DNA of 11,734 bases. Origin: JAICLV01 sp036380925. GTDB taxonomy: Bacteria; Actinomycetota; Actinomycetes; Acidothermales; Acidothermaceae. The stretch spans positions 1-11,734 of the forward strand of contig DASVDW010000095.1 of assembly GCA_036380925.1 (NCBI GenBank). Reading direction: 5' to 3'. The position numbers and the translations under genes are program-made. Below, piece by piece: positions 1-5,941 of this stretch (position 1 is its first letter; the number at the start of each line of letters is the position of its first letter). The notes beneath the pieces are model-generated. The model searched no databases, was not told the DNA's origin, and saw only the letters and a list, made by a program, of their open reading frames with translations.

Positions 1-2
1 TC

Positions 3-224
3 AACGAGTCGGTGTTCATGCGGCCCGGCCAGTACCTCACCAGACTGCTCGTCTTCTTCGACAACCGCGGGGTGGACGGATTCGTCAACGGCTTCGCGGC
101 CTTCGTCGGCGGCACCTCAAGTCGTTTCCGCCGCGTGCAAACGGGGTTCGTCAGGTCGTATGCGCTATCGATGTTCGGCGGCGTCGTCGTGCTCGTAGCG
201 GCGTTGCTGTTGGTGAGGGGCTGA
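3..224 (+). CDS. nuoL: NADH-quinone oxidoreductase subunit L, C-terminal end (partial)
   Basis: This is the 3' end of a gene entering from the left edge, open in this frame from base 3 to the TGA at 222-224, so only about 73 residues are visible. NuoL is the largest antiporter-like proton-pumping subunit of respiratory complex I in the cytoplasmic membrane. The visible part has an amphipathic stretch with RPGQYLTRLLVFFDNRGVDG, then a terminal hydrophobic helix (YALSMFGGVVVLVAALLLV), which matches how actinobacterial NuoL proteins end. The assignment rests mainly on position: nuoM starts 7 nt later and nuoN follows, the canonical L-M-N order. The GAGGGG inside its last codons probably serves as the ribosome binding site of nuoM, which suggests coupling. 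The apparent GTG start at base 12 is internal and not a real start. Confidence 0.88.
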   Translation, partial: NESVFMRPGQYLTRLLVFFDNRGVDGFVNGFAAFVGGTSSRFRRVQTGFVRSYALSMFGGVVVLVAALLLVRG

Positions 225-231
225 TCTCGCG

Positions 232-1761
232 ATGAGTTTTCCGTGGCTCACCGTCATCGGCGCGATCCCCCTCGCCGGGTCGATCGTCTTAAGCGCCCTT
301 CCAAGCGACCGCGCCAAGCTCGCCAAGCAGACCGCGCTCGGCACCACCCTCATCACGCTGGCCCTCACGATCGCGATGGCGGTGCAGTTCGCGCCGAACG
401 GCGATCGATTCCAGTTCACCGAGCAGGTGAGTTGGATTCCGTCCTTCGGCGTGCACTACGCGCTCGGGGTCGACGGCATCGCGTTGGTGTTGCTGCTGAT
501 GACCGTCGTGCTGTGGCCGGTGGTCGTGCTCGCGTCCTGGCACGAGTGCGAAGGCACCCGGTTCAGCGCCAAGACCTACCTGGCGCTCATGGTGTCGATG
601 GAGACGCTGCTGATCGGCGTCTTCGTGTCGACCGACCTGTTCTTGTTCTACGCGCTGTTCGAAGCGATGTTGGTGCCGATGTACTTCATCATCGGCTCGC
701 CGGGCACCCCGCGCTCCTCTTACGCCTCGATGAAGTTCCTGCTCTACAGCCTGCTCAGCGGCTTGTTGATGCTCGCTGCGGTGATCGCGCTGTACGCGAT
801 CGGCACGGGCGGGAAAGACGCGTTTCTCTACTCGACGCTGCAGCACGCTGACCTGCCGGTGAACGACGCGCGGTGGCTGTTCCTCGGATTCTTCTTCGCC
901 TTCGCGGTGAAGGCTCCGCTTTGGCCGTTCCACACCTGGCTGCCGGACGCCGCGGCGCAATCACCGGTCGGTGGCACCGTCCTGCTCGTCGGAGTGCTCG
1001 ACAAGGTGGGCACCTTCGGCTTCTTGCGATTCTGCCTCGGCATCTTTCCCGAGGCATCGCACTGGTTCGCGCCGGTTGTGCTGGTGCTCGCCGTCATCGC
1101 GGTCATCTACGGCGCGTTGCAGGCCATCGGCCAAAAAGACTTGCTGCGCCTCATCGCGTATGTGTCGGTGTCGCACTTCGGTCTGATCACGCTCGGCGTC
1201 TTCGCCTTCACCAGCCAGGGGCAGTCCGGCGCGACGTTGTACATGGTGAATCACGCGTTCTCGACCGGTGCGCTGTTGCTTGTCATCGGCTTCATGATTC
1301 ACCGGCGCAGGTCGCGCGGCATCAGTGACTTCGGGGGCATGCAGAAGGTGGCGCCCATTCTCGCGGGAACCTTCTTGGTCGCCTGCCTTTCGGGCCTGTC
1401 GCTACCGGGTCTGAACACGTTCGTCAGCGAGTTCCTGGTTCTGGTCGGCACATTCACGCGCTACAAGGTGGCCGCAGGCTTCGCGACCCTCGGCATCATC
1501 CTCGCCTCCGTGTACATGCTGCTGATGTACCAGCGCACGATGACCGGGCCGGTCGCGCCCGCCGTCGAGGGCGCCAAAGACCTCTCGCTTCGGGAGAAGT
1601 GGGTCATCGCGCCGATGATCGCCGTCATCGTGGTCCTCGGCTTCTACCCGCGGCCGATCCTCGACGTCATCAACCCGGCCGTGGGCGCGACGTTGCAGCA
1701 GACGCACAACGTCGATCCGCCGCCCGTCGTCCCGACCACGGCTAACGGGGGGTCGTCGTGA
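232..1761 (+). CDS. nuoM: NADH-quinone oxidoreductase subunit M
   Basis: Complete 509-residue subunit M of respiratory complex I, an antiporter-like membrane subunit that carries protons across the cytoplasmic membrane during NADH:menaquinone oxidoreduction. It is almost entirely hydrophobic, as expected for the usual 14 membrane helices. Residues known to matter in the family are visible: Glu144 in LFEAMLVPMYF, Lys227 in FAVKAPLWPFHTWLPDA, Lys258 in VLDKVG, and Glu400 in NTFVSEF. The hallmark segment WLPDAAAQSPVGGTVLL lies near 236-252. Length is normal for the family. The ATG start at 232 lies 7 nt after the nuoL stop, with GAGGGG upstream inside nuoL. The last 20 or so residues are a Pro/Thr/Ser-rich tail (DPPPVVPTTANGGSS), probably a disordered end. 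nuoN follows after 70 nt. Confidence 0.97.
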   Translation: MSFPWLTVIGAIPLAGSIVLSALPSDRAKLAKQTALGTTLITLALTIAMAVQFAPNGDRFQFTEQVSWIPSFGVHYALGVDGIALVLLLMTVVLWPVVVLASWHECEGTRFSAKTYLALMVSMETLLIGVFVSTDLFLFYALFEAMLVPMYFIIGSPGTPRSSYASMKFLLYSLLSGLLMLAAVIALYAIGTGGKDAFLYSTLQHADLPVNDARWLFLGFFFAFAVKAPLWPFHTWLPDAAAQSPVGGTVLLVGVLDKVGTFGFLRFCLGIFPEASHWFAPVVLVLAVIAVIYGALQAIGQKDLLRLIAYVSVSHFGLITLGVFAFTSQGQSGATLYMVNHAFSTGALLLVIGFMIHRRRSRGISDFGGMQKVAPILAGTFLVACLSGLSLPGLNTFVSEFLVLVGTFTRYKVAAGFATLGIILASVYMLLMYQRTMTGPVAPAVEGAKDLSLREKWVIAPMIAVIVVLGFYPRPILDVINPAVGATLQQTHNVDPPPVVPTTANGGSS

Positions 1762-1835
1762 GCTGCGCCCCGAACGGCCTTGTCCGCTTCGCTCCTCGCC
1801 GTCGCTCGACGCTCAATTTGGGAGCCACCTCATGA
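1758..1835 (+). other. 25-codon open frame bridging nuoM and nuoN (possible small ORF)
   Basis: A GTG at 1758-1760 overlaps the nuoM stop as GTGA, and the frame stays open for 25 codons to a TGA at 1833-1835, which overlaps the nuoN start as ATGA. The predicted peptide is Arg- and Ser-rich, begins (M)SCAPNGLVRFAPRRR and ends LNLGATS, with no membrane segment or recognised motif. A G-run at 1747-1752 could act as a weak ribosome binding site. The geometry would let ribosomes pass from nuoM to nuoN through two 4-nt overlaps. nuoN has its own good site, GGGAG at 1820-1824, so the relay is not required. It may be a chance open frame in a 70-nt spacer. Confidence 0.2.
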
Positions 1836-3427
1836 ACGCCATCGCGCACGTCGCGGCGGGATTGGCGCCGCGAGCGGCTGACACCACGACGGCGTTCCCG
1901 ACGCCGCACATCGATTACCGGGCGCTGCTGCCGATGCTCATCGTCGGCGGCGTGGCCGCGATCGGGGTCTTGGTCGAGGCCGTGGCGCCCCGGGCCCGAC
2001 GCGGCATCGCACAGACCGCGTTGGCGTTGGCCGGCCTGGTGGCCGCGCTCATCGCGGTGGTGTCGAACACCTCGATTCGCAACATCACCGCGGGCGGCGC
2101 GATCGCGGTCGACGGGCCGACGCTGTTCATCCAAGGCACCATCATTGCGGTGTCGATTGGCGCGGTGCTGCTGATCGCCGACCGCAGCCTTGGGAGGGAC
2201 GCCGACTTCGCCGCGCAAGCGGCCGACGTCCCCGGTTCCGCCGCCGAGCAGGCAAGCGTGCGGGCCGGCTTCGTGCACACTGAGGTTTTCCCGCTCGCGA
2301 TGTTCGCGGTTGCCGGCATGTTGCTGTTCCCCGCGGCGAACGACCTCATCACCATGTTCGTCGGCCTCGAGGTGCTGTCACTGCCGTTGTATCTGCTGGT
2401 CGGCATGGCGCGCCGCCGCCGGCTGCTCTCGCAAGAGGCCGCGGTGAAGTACTTCCTGCTTGGCGCGTTCTCGTCGGCGTTCTTCGTTTACGGCATGGCG
2501 TTGGTGTACGGCTACGCGGGCAGCGTCAGGTTCGCCGACATCGCGACCGCGCTCGCGTCGTCCACCCGCGCCGACGCATTGGTCATCGTCGGCCTGGCGC
2601 TGCTCGGCATCGCGCTTATCTTCAAGCTCTCTGGCGCGCCGTTTCACTGGTGGACCCCTGACGTCTACCAAGGCGCGCCGACGCCGATCACCGCGTTCAT
2701 GGCGTCGGCGACGAAGATCGCGGCGTTCGGCGCGCTGCTGCGGGTGCTGTTCGTCGCGTTCGGAGGCTTGAGCTGGGATTGGCGGCCGATCATCTGGGGA
2801 GTCGCCATCGTCACGATGGTGGTCGGCGCGGTCATCGGTGTGACGCAGACCGACGTCAAGCGGCTGCTCGCCTACTCGTCGATCGCGCACGCGGGGTTCT
2901 TGCTCACCGCGGTCGGCGGTGTCACCGTCGGCACCGCAGACAGCGAGTCGAGCGTGCTGTTTTACCTGGTCGCGTATGGCTTCATGACCATCGGCGCATT
3001 CGCCATCGTGATGCTGGTGCGCGACGCCGACGGCGAGGCCAACCACCTGTCGCGGTGGGTTGGTCTTGGACGACGTTCGCCGCTGATCGCGGGCATCTTC
3101 GCGTTCTTCCTGTTGGCCTTCGCCGGGCTCCCGCCGACGAGCGGGCTGTGGGCGAAGGTGGCCGTGTTCAAGGCCGCCTACGAGGGCGGCGCGGCGCCCC
3201 TGGTGATCGTGGGCATGTTGGCCAGCGCGGTGACCGCCTACTACTACGTCCGCATCATCGTGCTGATGTTCTTTCAAGAGCCGGCGGTCGACGGCCCGAT
3301 CGTGGCCACGCCTACTGTGTTCACCTCGGCCGCCGTGGTCATCGGTGTTGCGGCTACCTTGGTCTTGGGCATCGTGCCCCAACCACTGCTCGACCTCGCG
3401 GGCAAGGCGGTTCCGTTCCTGCAATAG
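1832..3427 (+). CDS. nuoN: NADH-quinone oxidoreductase subunit N
   Basis: Complete 531-residue subunit N of complex I, the third antiporter-like proton-translocating subunit in the membrane arm. Family signatures are clear: Glu180 in MFVGLEVLSLPLYLL, Lys206 in EAAVKYFLLGAFSSAF, Lys265 in IFKLSGAPFHWWTPDVYQG, Lys295 in ASATKIAAFGALLR, and the later TDVKRLLAYSSIAHAGF segment near 340-356. Compared with the E. coli type it has an extra hydrophilic loop at roughly 119-150, rich in Ala, Asp and Gly. I recall a similar loop from actinobacterial NuoN, so it is not taken as an anomaly. The ATG at 1832 is preceded by GGGAG at 1820-1824 with 7-nt spacing, which fixes the start. The next gene begins 14 nt after its TAG stop. 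Confidence 0.97.
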   Translation: MNAIAHVAAGLAPRAADTTTAFPTPHIDYRALLPMLIVGGVAAIGVLVEAVAPRARRGIAQTALALAGLVAALIAVVSNTSIRNITAGGAIAVDGPTLFIQGTIIAVSIGAVLLIADRSLGRDADFAAQAADVPGSAAEQASVRAGFVHTEVFPLAMFAVAGMLLFPAANDLITMFVGLEVLSLPLYLLVGMARRRRLLSQEAAVKYFLLGAFSSAFFVYGMALVYGYAGSVRFADIATALASSTRADALVIVGLALLGIALIFKLSGAPFHWWTPDVYQGAPTPITAFMASATKIAAFGALLRVLFVAFGGLSWDWRPIIWGVAIVTMVVGAVIGVTQTDVKRLLAYSSIAHAGFLLTAVGGVTVGTADSESSVLFYLVAYGFMTIGAFAIVMLVRDADGEANHLSRWVGLGRRSPLIAGIFAFFLLAFAGLPPTSGLWAKVAVFKAAYEGGAAPLVIVGMLASAVTAYYYVRIIVLMFFQEPAVDGPIVATPTVFTSAAVVIGVAATLVLGIVPQPLLDLAGKAVPFLQ

Positions 3428-3441
3428 GGAGAGTCGACCGG

Positions 3442-4440
3442 GTGACAAGCGTCAGCCAGCTCGGCTTGGTGGTTCCCGACCCGGCACTGGAGTCGGAGAT
3501 CCTGGCCGGCATTGGCACGGTCGAGGAGATGCTGCGCGACGCCGTCAAGAGCGACTACCCGTTTGTGACAGAGACGTCGCGGCACCTGGTGGAGGCCGGC
3601 GGCAAGCGGTTCCGGCCGTTGTTGACCCTGCTGGCCGCGCAGTTCGGCGACCCGACATCCCCTGGCGTGCTGCCCGCCGCCGTCGTGGTCGAGCTGACCC
3701 ACCTGGCCACGCTCTACCACGACGACGTCATGGACGAGGCGCCGGTCCGGCGTGGCACCATCAGCGCGAACGCGCGGTGGTCGAACACCATCGCCATCTT
3801 GACCGGGGACTTTCTGTTCTCTCGCGCGTCCGACATGCTGGCCGACCTCGGACCGGACGCGGTGCGCATCCAGGCTCGGACCTTCGAGCGGCTGGTGCAA
3901 GGCCAGATCCGCGAGACGGTGGGGCCGGAGCCGGGCGTCGATCCAATGTCGCACTACCTGCGGGTGGTCGCCGACAAGACCGGCTCGCTGATCTCCACAT
4001 CGGCTCGCTTCGGGGCGATGTTCGCCGGCGCGCCGGACCACGTCGTCGACGTGATGATTCGCTACGGCGAGCGGGTGGGCGTCGCCTTCCAACTGTCCGA
4101 CGACCTGCTCGACATCACCAGCGAGTCCAGCGACTCGGGCAAGACGCCGGGCACCGACCTGCGCGAAGGTGTCACCACGCTGCCGGTCTTGCACGCCCGG
4201 CGCTCGACCGATCCGTCCGACGCGCGGTTGCTCGAGCTGCTCGGCGCCGACCTCTCGGACGACGACCGGCACCGGGAGACGCTCACCTTGCTGCGCGCGC
4301 ACGCCGCGATCAAAGCCACCCGCGCGGATGTCGAGCGGTGGGCGAAAGACGCGCGTGACACGCTGCGGCCGCTGCCGGACGGGCCGCCCAAGCGGGCGCT
4401 CGAGGCGCTGTGCGATTTCGTGGTCGCCCGCACCTCTTGA
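3442..4440 (+). CDS. long-chain all-trans polyprenyl diphosphate synthase
   Basis: A 332-residue trans-isoprenyl diphosphate synthase, which condenses isopentenyl diphosphate onto an allylic primer in the cytoplasm or at the membrane face. GGKRFRP is at 53-59, the first Asp-rich motif DDVMD at 94-98 in LYHDDVMDEAPVRRG, Lys179-Thr180 in ADKTGSL, and the second Asp-rich motif DDLLD at 220-224. All metal and substrate residues are present, so it should be active. The fifth residue before DDVMD is Ala, a small side chain that leaves the product tunnel open, as in octaprenyl-type synthases rather than farnesyl or geranylgeranyl types. Being 14 nt behind nuoN suggests it makes the menaquinone side chain, resembling GrcC/IspB-type proteins, but chain length cannot be read from sequence. 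Start: GTG at 3442 with AGGGAG at 3426-3431. An upstream open frame in the same register is only a shadow of nuoN. Confidence 0.93.
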   Translation: MTSVSQLGLVVPDPALESEILAGIGTVEEMLRDAVKSDYPFVTETSRHLVEAGGKRFRPLLTLLAAQFGDPTSPGVLPAAVVVELTHLATLYHDDVMDEAPVRRGTISANARWSNTIAILTGDFLFSRASDMLADLGPDAVRIQARTFERLVQGQIRETVGPEPGVDPMSHYLRVVADKTGSLISTSARFGAMFAGAPDHVVDVMIRYGERVGVAFQLSDDLLDITSESSDSGKTPGTDLREGVTTLPVLHARRSTDPSDARLLELLGADLSDDDRHRETLTLLRAHAAIKATRADVERWAKDARDTLRPLPDGPPKRALEALCDFVVARTS

Positions 4441-4495
4441 CGCCGACCGCCCAAGCAGCCTGTCACCCTCCGGCCCGACGTTGGGTGGCATATTC

Positions 4496-4521
4496 AACCG
4501 ATGGCAGCCATGACAACGGTT
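4496..4521. promoter_or_regulatory. candidate operator upstream of the LacI-family gene
   Basis: The intergenic region holds an 11-bp odd palindrome ATGGCAGCCAT (4501-4511). It is flanked by AACCG (4496-4500) on the left and AACGGTT (4515-4521) on the right, which are inverted copies of each other with 3 nt of asymmetry. LacI-family proteins bind imperfect palindromes and often repress their own gene, so this is a plausible autoregulatory site. The same AACGGT/ACCGTT word recurs upstream of the binding-protein gene. The assignment is inferred from symmetry and position only. Confidence 0.3.
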
Positions 4522-4548
4522 ACAAAGCGGGTACCGGCCAGCTATCGT
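4520..4548 (+). promoter_or_regulatory. possible promoter of the LacI-family gene
   Basis: TTACAA (4520-4525) and TATCGT (4543-4548) are separated by 17 nt and could be -35 and -10 elements of a housekeeping promoter. The -10 matches four of six consensus bases and the -35 only three, so the call is weak. It overlaps the AACGGTT half-site just upstream, which would fit repression by steric blocking. It lies about 80 nt before the ATG. Confidence 0.28.
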
Positions 4549-4630
4549 TCTCTCTTGCGCGTGGCCTGACGCGGCCGGCGACGCGGCGTCGGTCTGGCGA
4601 TGTAACGGCGTAACAGGGAGGACGCGGCGA

Positions 4631-5692
4631 ATGGGCGCTGTCGACAGCGCGGCGCTTGGCGGCATGACGATTCGCGACGTCGCGCGCGAGGCCGGCGTCT
4701 CCACCGCGACCGTCTCCCGGGCGCTGCGCGGTCTGCCGAACGTCGACCCGATCACCCGTGAGCACGTGCGCCGGGTCGCCGACCGGCTCGACTATGTGAT
4801 CTCACCGGCCGCGTCGCGACTGGCCAGCGGGCGCGCCGGCAGCATCGCGGTCATTACGCCGTTCGTCGCGCGGTGGTACTTCTCCAAAGTCCTGCACGGC
4901 GTCGAGCGAGTGCTGCAGCGCTCCGACCTCGATCTGCTGCTGTACAGCACGGGCGATCTAAGCGAGCCGCACCGGATGCCTCCGCATCGCCGGCTGCGTC
5001 GACGCGTCGACGCGGTGCTCGTCATCGGGCTGCCTGCCGACACCCCTGAGATGCGCGAGTTGTTCGAGATGGACCTGCCGGTCACGCTGATCGGTTCGCA
5101 TGCCGCGGGAGCGTCGAGCGTTTCGATCGACGACGTCGAGGGCGCCCGAATGGCCACCCAACACCTGATCAACCTGGGGCACGAGCGGATCGGGCTGATC
5201 TCGGGACGGCCGTTGCCCACGCCGTATTTCCCGGAGAACGACCGGCTCACCGGCTACCTCGACGCCCTGTCGTCGTCCGGCGTCACCGCGGATCCGAACC
5301 TGCGCGTCCCAGGGTTCTTCACGATCGAGGGGGGAGAGCACGCGATGACCGCGCAGCTCGCCCAGCGCACACCGCCGACCGCGGTGTTCGCGATGTCCGA
5401 CGAGATGGCCTTCGGCGCGCTTCGCGCGCTGCGCCGTCATGGGTTGCGGCCTGGCGAGGACGTCTCGCTCGTCGGGTTTGACGGTCACGAGATGGCCGAC
5501 CTGCTCGATCTGACGACGGTCGCGCAGCCGGCGGAGGAACTCGGCGCGCTCGCCGCCCGCTGCCTGCTCGACTTGCTCGACCACCCGGCGGGCGAGCCGC
5601 AAGAGCTTCGAATGCCGATCCAGCTCAACGTGCGGGCTTCCACGGCCGCCCGGCGGCGGGCTTCCGCGGGTGACGAGCGTCGCCGCAGTTAA
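4631..5692 (+). CDS. LacI-family transcriptional regulator, likely sugar-responsive repressor
   Basis: A 353-residue DNA-binding repressor of the LacI/GalR family. The N-terminal helix-turn-helix lies at about 12-32 (MTIRDVAREAGVSTATVSRA), with the recognition helix starting near Ser24. The hinge is SPAASRLASG at about 58-67, in the place where such proteins insert into the minor groove. The rest is a periplasmic-binding-protein-like effector domain, with SDEMAFGALRALRRHG and VSLVGFDGHEMADLL segments typical of the family. The start at 4631 is supported by AGGGAGGA at 4615-4622 with 8-nt spacing. An internal ATG at 4664, just before TIRDVAR, is a less likely start. It sits directly upstream of an alpha-glucoside-type ABC transporter on the same strand, so it probably represses those genes and is released by the transported sugar or a derivative. 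Its ligand cannot be deduced. Confidence 0.94.
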   Translation: MGAVDSAALGGMTIRDVAREAGVSTATVSRALRGLPNVDPITREHVRRVADRLDYVISPAASRLASGRAGSIAVITPFVARWYFSKVLHGVERVLQRSDLDLLLYSTGDLSEPHRMPPHRRLRRRVDAVLVIGLPADTPEMRELFEMDLPVTLIGSHAAGASSVSIDDVEGARMATQHLINLGHERIGLISGRPLPTPYFPENDRLTGYLDALSSSGVTADPNLRVPGFFTIEGGEHAMTAQLAQRTPPTAVFAMSDEMAFGALRALRRHGLRPGEDVSLVGFDGHEMADLLDLTTVAQPAEELGALAARCLLDLLDHPAGEPQELRMPIQLNVRASTAARRRASAGDERRRS

Positions 5693-5706
5693 GCGGCTTA
5701 CTTCTT
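5682..5706 (+). terminator. short terminator-like hairpin at the end of the LacI-family gene
   Basis: GCCGC (5682-5686) and GCGGC (5693-5697) form an all-GC 5-bp stem around a 6-nt loop, AGTTAA, that contains the gene's own TAA stop. It is followed by TTACTTCTT, a moderately T-rich tail. This fits a small intrinsic terminator that would separate the regulator transcript from the transporter genes. The stem is short, so efficiency may be low. Confidence 0.4.
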
Positions 5707-5736
5707 GACCTGTTTGTTAACCAAGGACCCTAGACG
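5705..5736 (+). promoter_or_regulatory. possible operator/promoter element after the regulator gene
   Basis: TTTGTTAACCAA (5713-5724) is a 12-bp near-palindrome centred on GTTAAC with one mismatched pair. It begins 2 nt after TTGACC (5705-5710), a good -35-like hexamer. A -10 candidate around TAGACG (5731-5736) is spaced 20 nt from it, which is too long for a standard promoter, so the promoter part is doubtful. The palindrome could be a repressor or CRP-type site for the downstream transporter. Confidence 0.22.
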
Positions 5737-5799
5737 GCGGCCGCGGCGCGGACGTAGGTTGCCTTCCAACGCACCGCCGGTGGGAACGTGACCACCGAG

Positions 5800-5871
5800 A
5801 CCGTTTCGATGCCAAACCGTAACCGTGTACATGGCGTTATGAGCCTATGGGCCCTTGATCTCGGCAACGGT
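5800..5871 (+). promoter_or_regulatory. cluster of AACCGT/AACGGT hexamers upstream of the binding-protein gene
   Basis: Four copies of one hexamer occur in 72 nt: ACCGTT at 5800-5805 (reverse orientation), a direct tandem AACCGT-AACCGT at 5815-5826, and AACGGT at 5866-5871 (reverse orientation). Immediately after the tandem lies TGTACA (5826-5831), inside the imperfect inverted repeat TAACCG-TGTACA-TGGCGTTA (5820-5839). Repeated half-sites in front of a transporter operon, with a related word upstream of the regulator gene, suggest binding sites for the LacI-family protein. No promoter hexamers stand out clearly here. Confidence 0.33.
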
Positions 5872-5930
5872 AAGGACAACGATGTCAGCGTTTGCATCCG
5901 GCGCATCCGGGCTGACCGCCCAAGTCGCAG

Positions 5931-5936
5931 AGGGAG
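5931..5936 (+). promoter_or_regulatory. ribosome binding site deciding the aglE-like start
   Basis: AGGGAG ends 5 nt before the ATG at 5942. This start gives a textbook lipoprotein signal peptide. An in-frame ATG at 5882 also has a Shine-Dalgarno-like AAGGA (5872-5876), but would add 20 residues in front of the charged n-region. Confidence 0.6.
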
Positions 5937-5941
5937 ACAAC

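Noticed and set aside
2779..3441. An N-terminal extension of the polyprenyl synthase into nuoN
   Set aside because: The extension is Arg-rich and unlike the family, and a GTG with a good ribosome binding site at 3442 gives a normal-length enzyme.
2378..3448. A 356-codon minus-strand frame across nuoN
   Set aside because: It is highly charged low-complexity translation opposite a clear membrane protein, so it is a GC-bias shadow.
4464..4489. A possible terminator after the polyprenyl synthase (CACCC...GGGTG)
   Set aside because: The stem is only 5 bp with a 15-nt or larger loop and no T-run follows, so it is too weak to call.
3274..4755. A 493-codon open frame on the minus strand across the polyprenyl synthase gene
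   Set aside because: It lies opposite a gene with all catalytic motifs, its translation is Arg/Gly/Pro/His-rich with no recognisable domain, and long antisense frames are expected in high-GC coding DNA.
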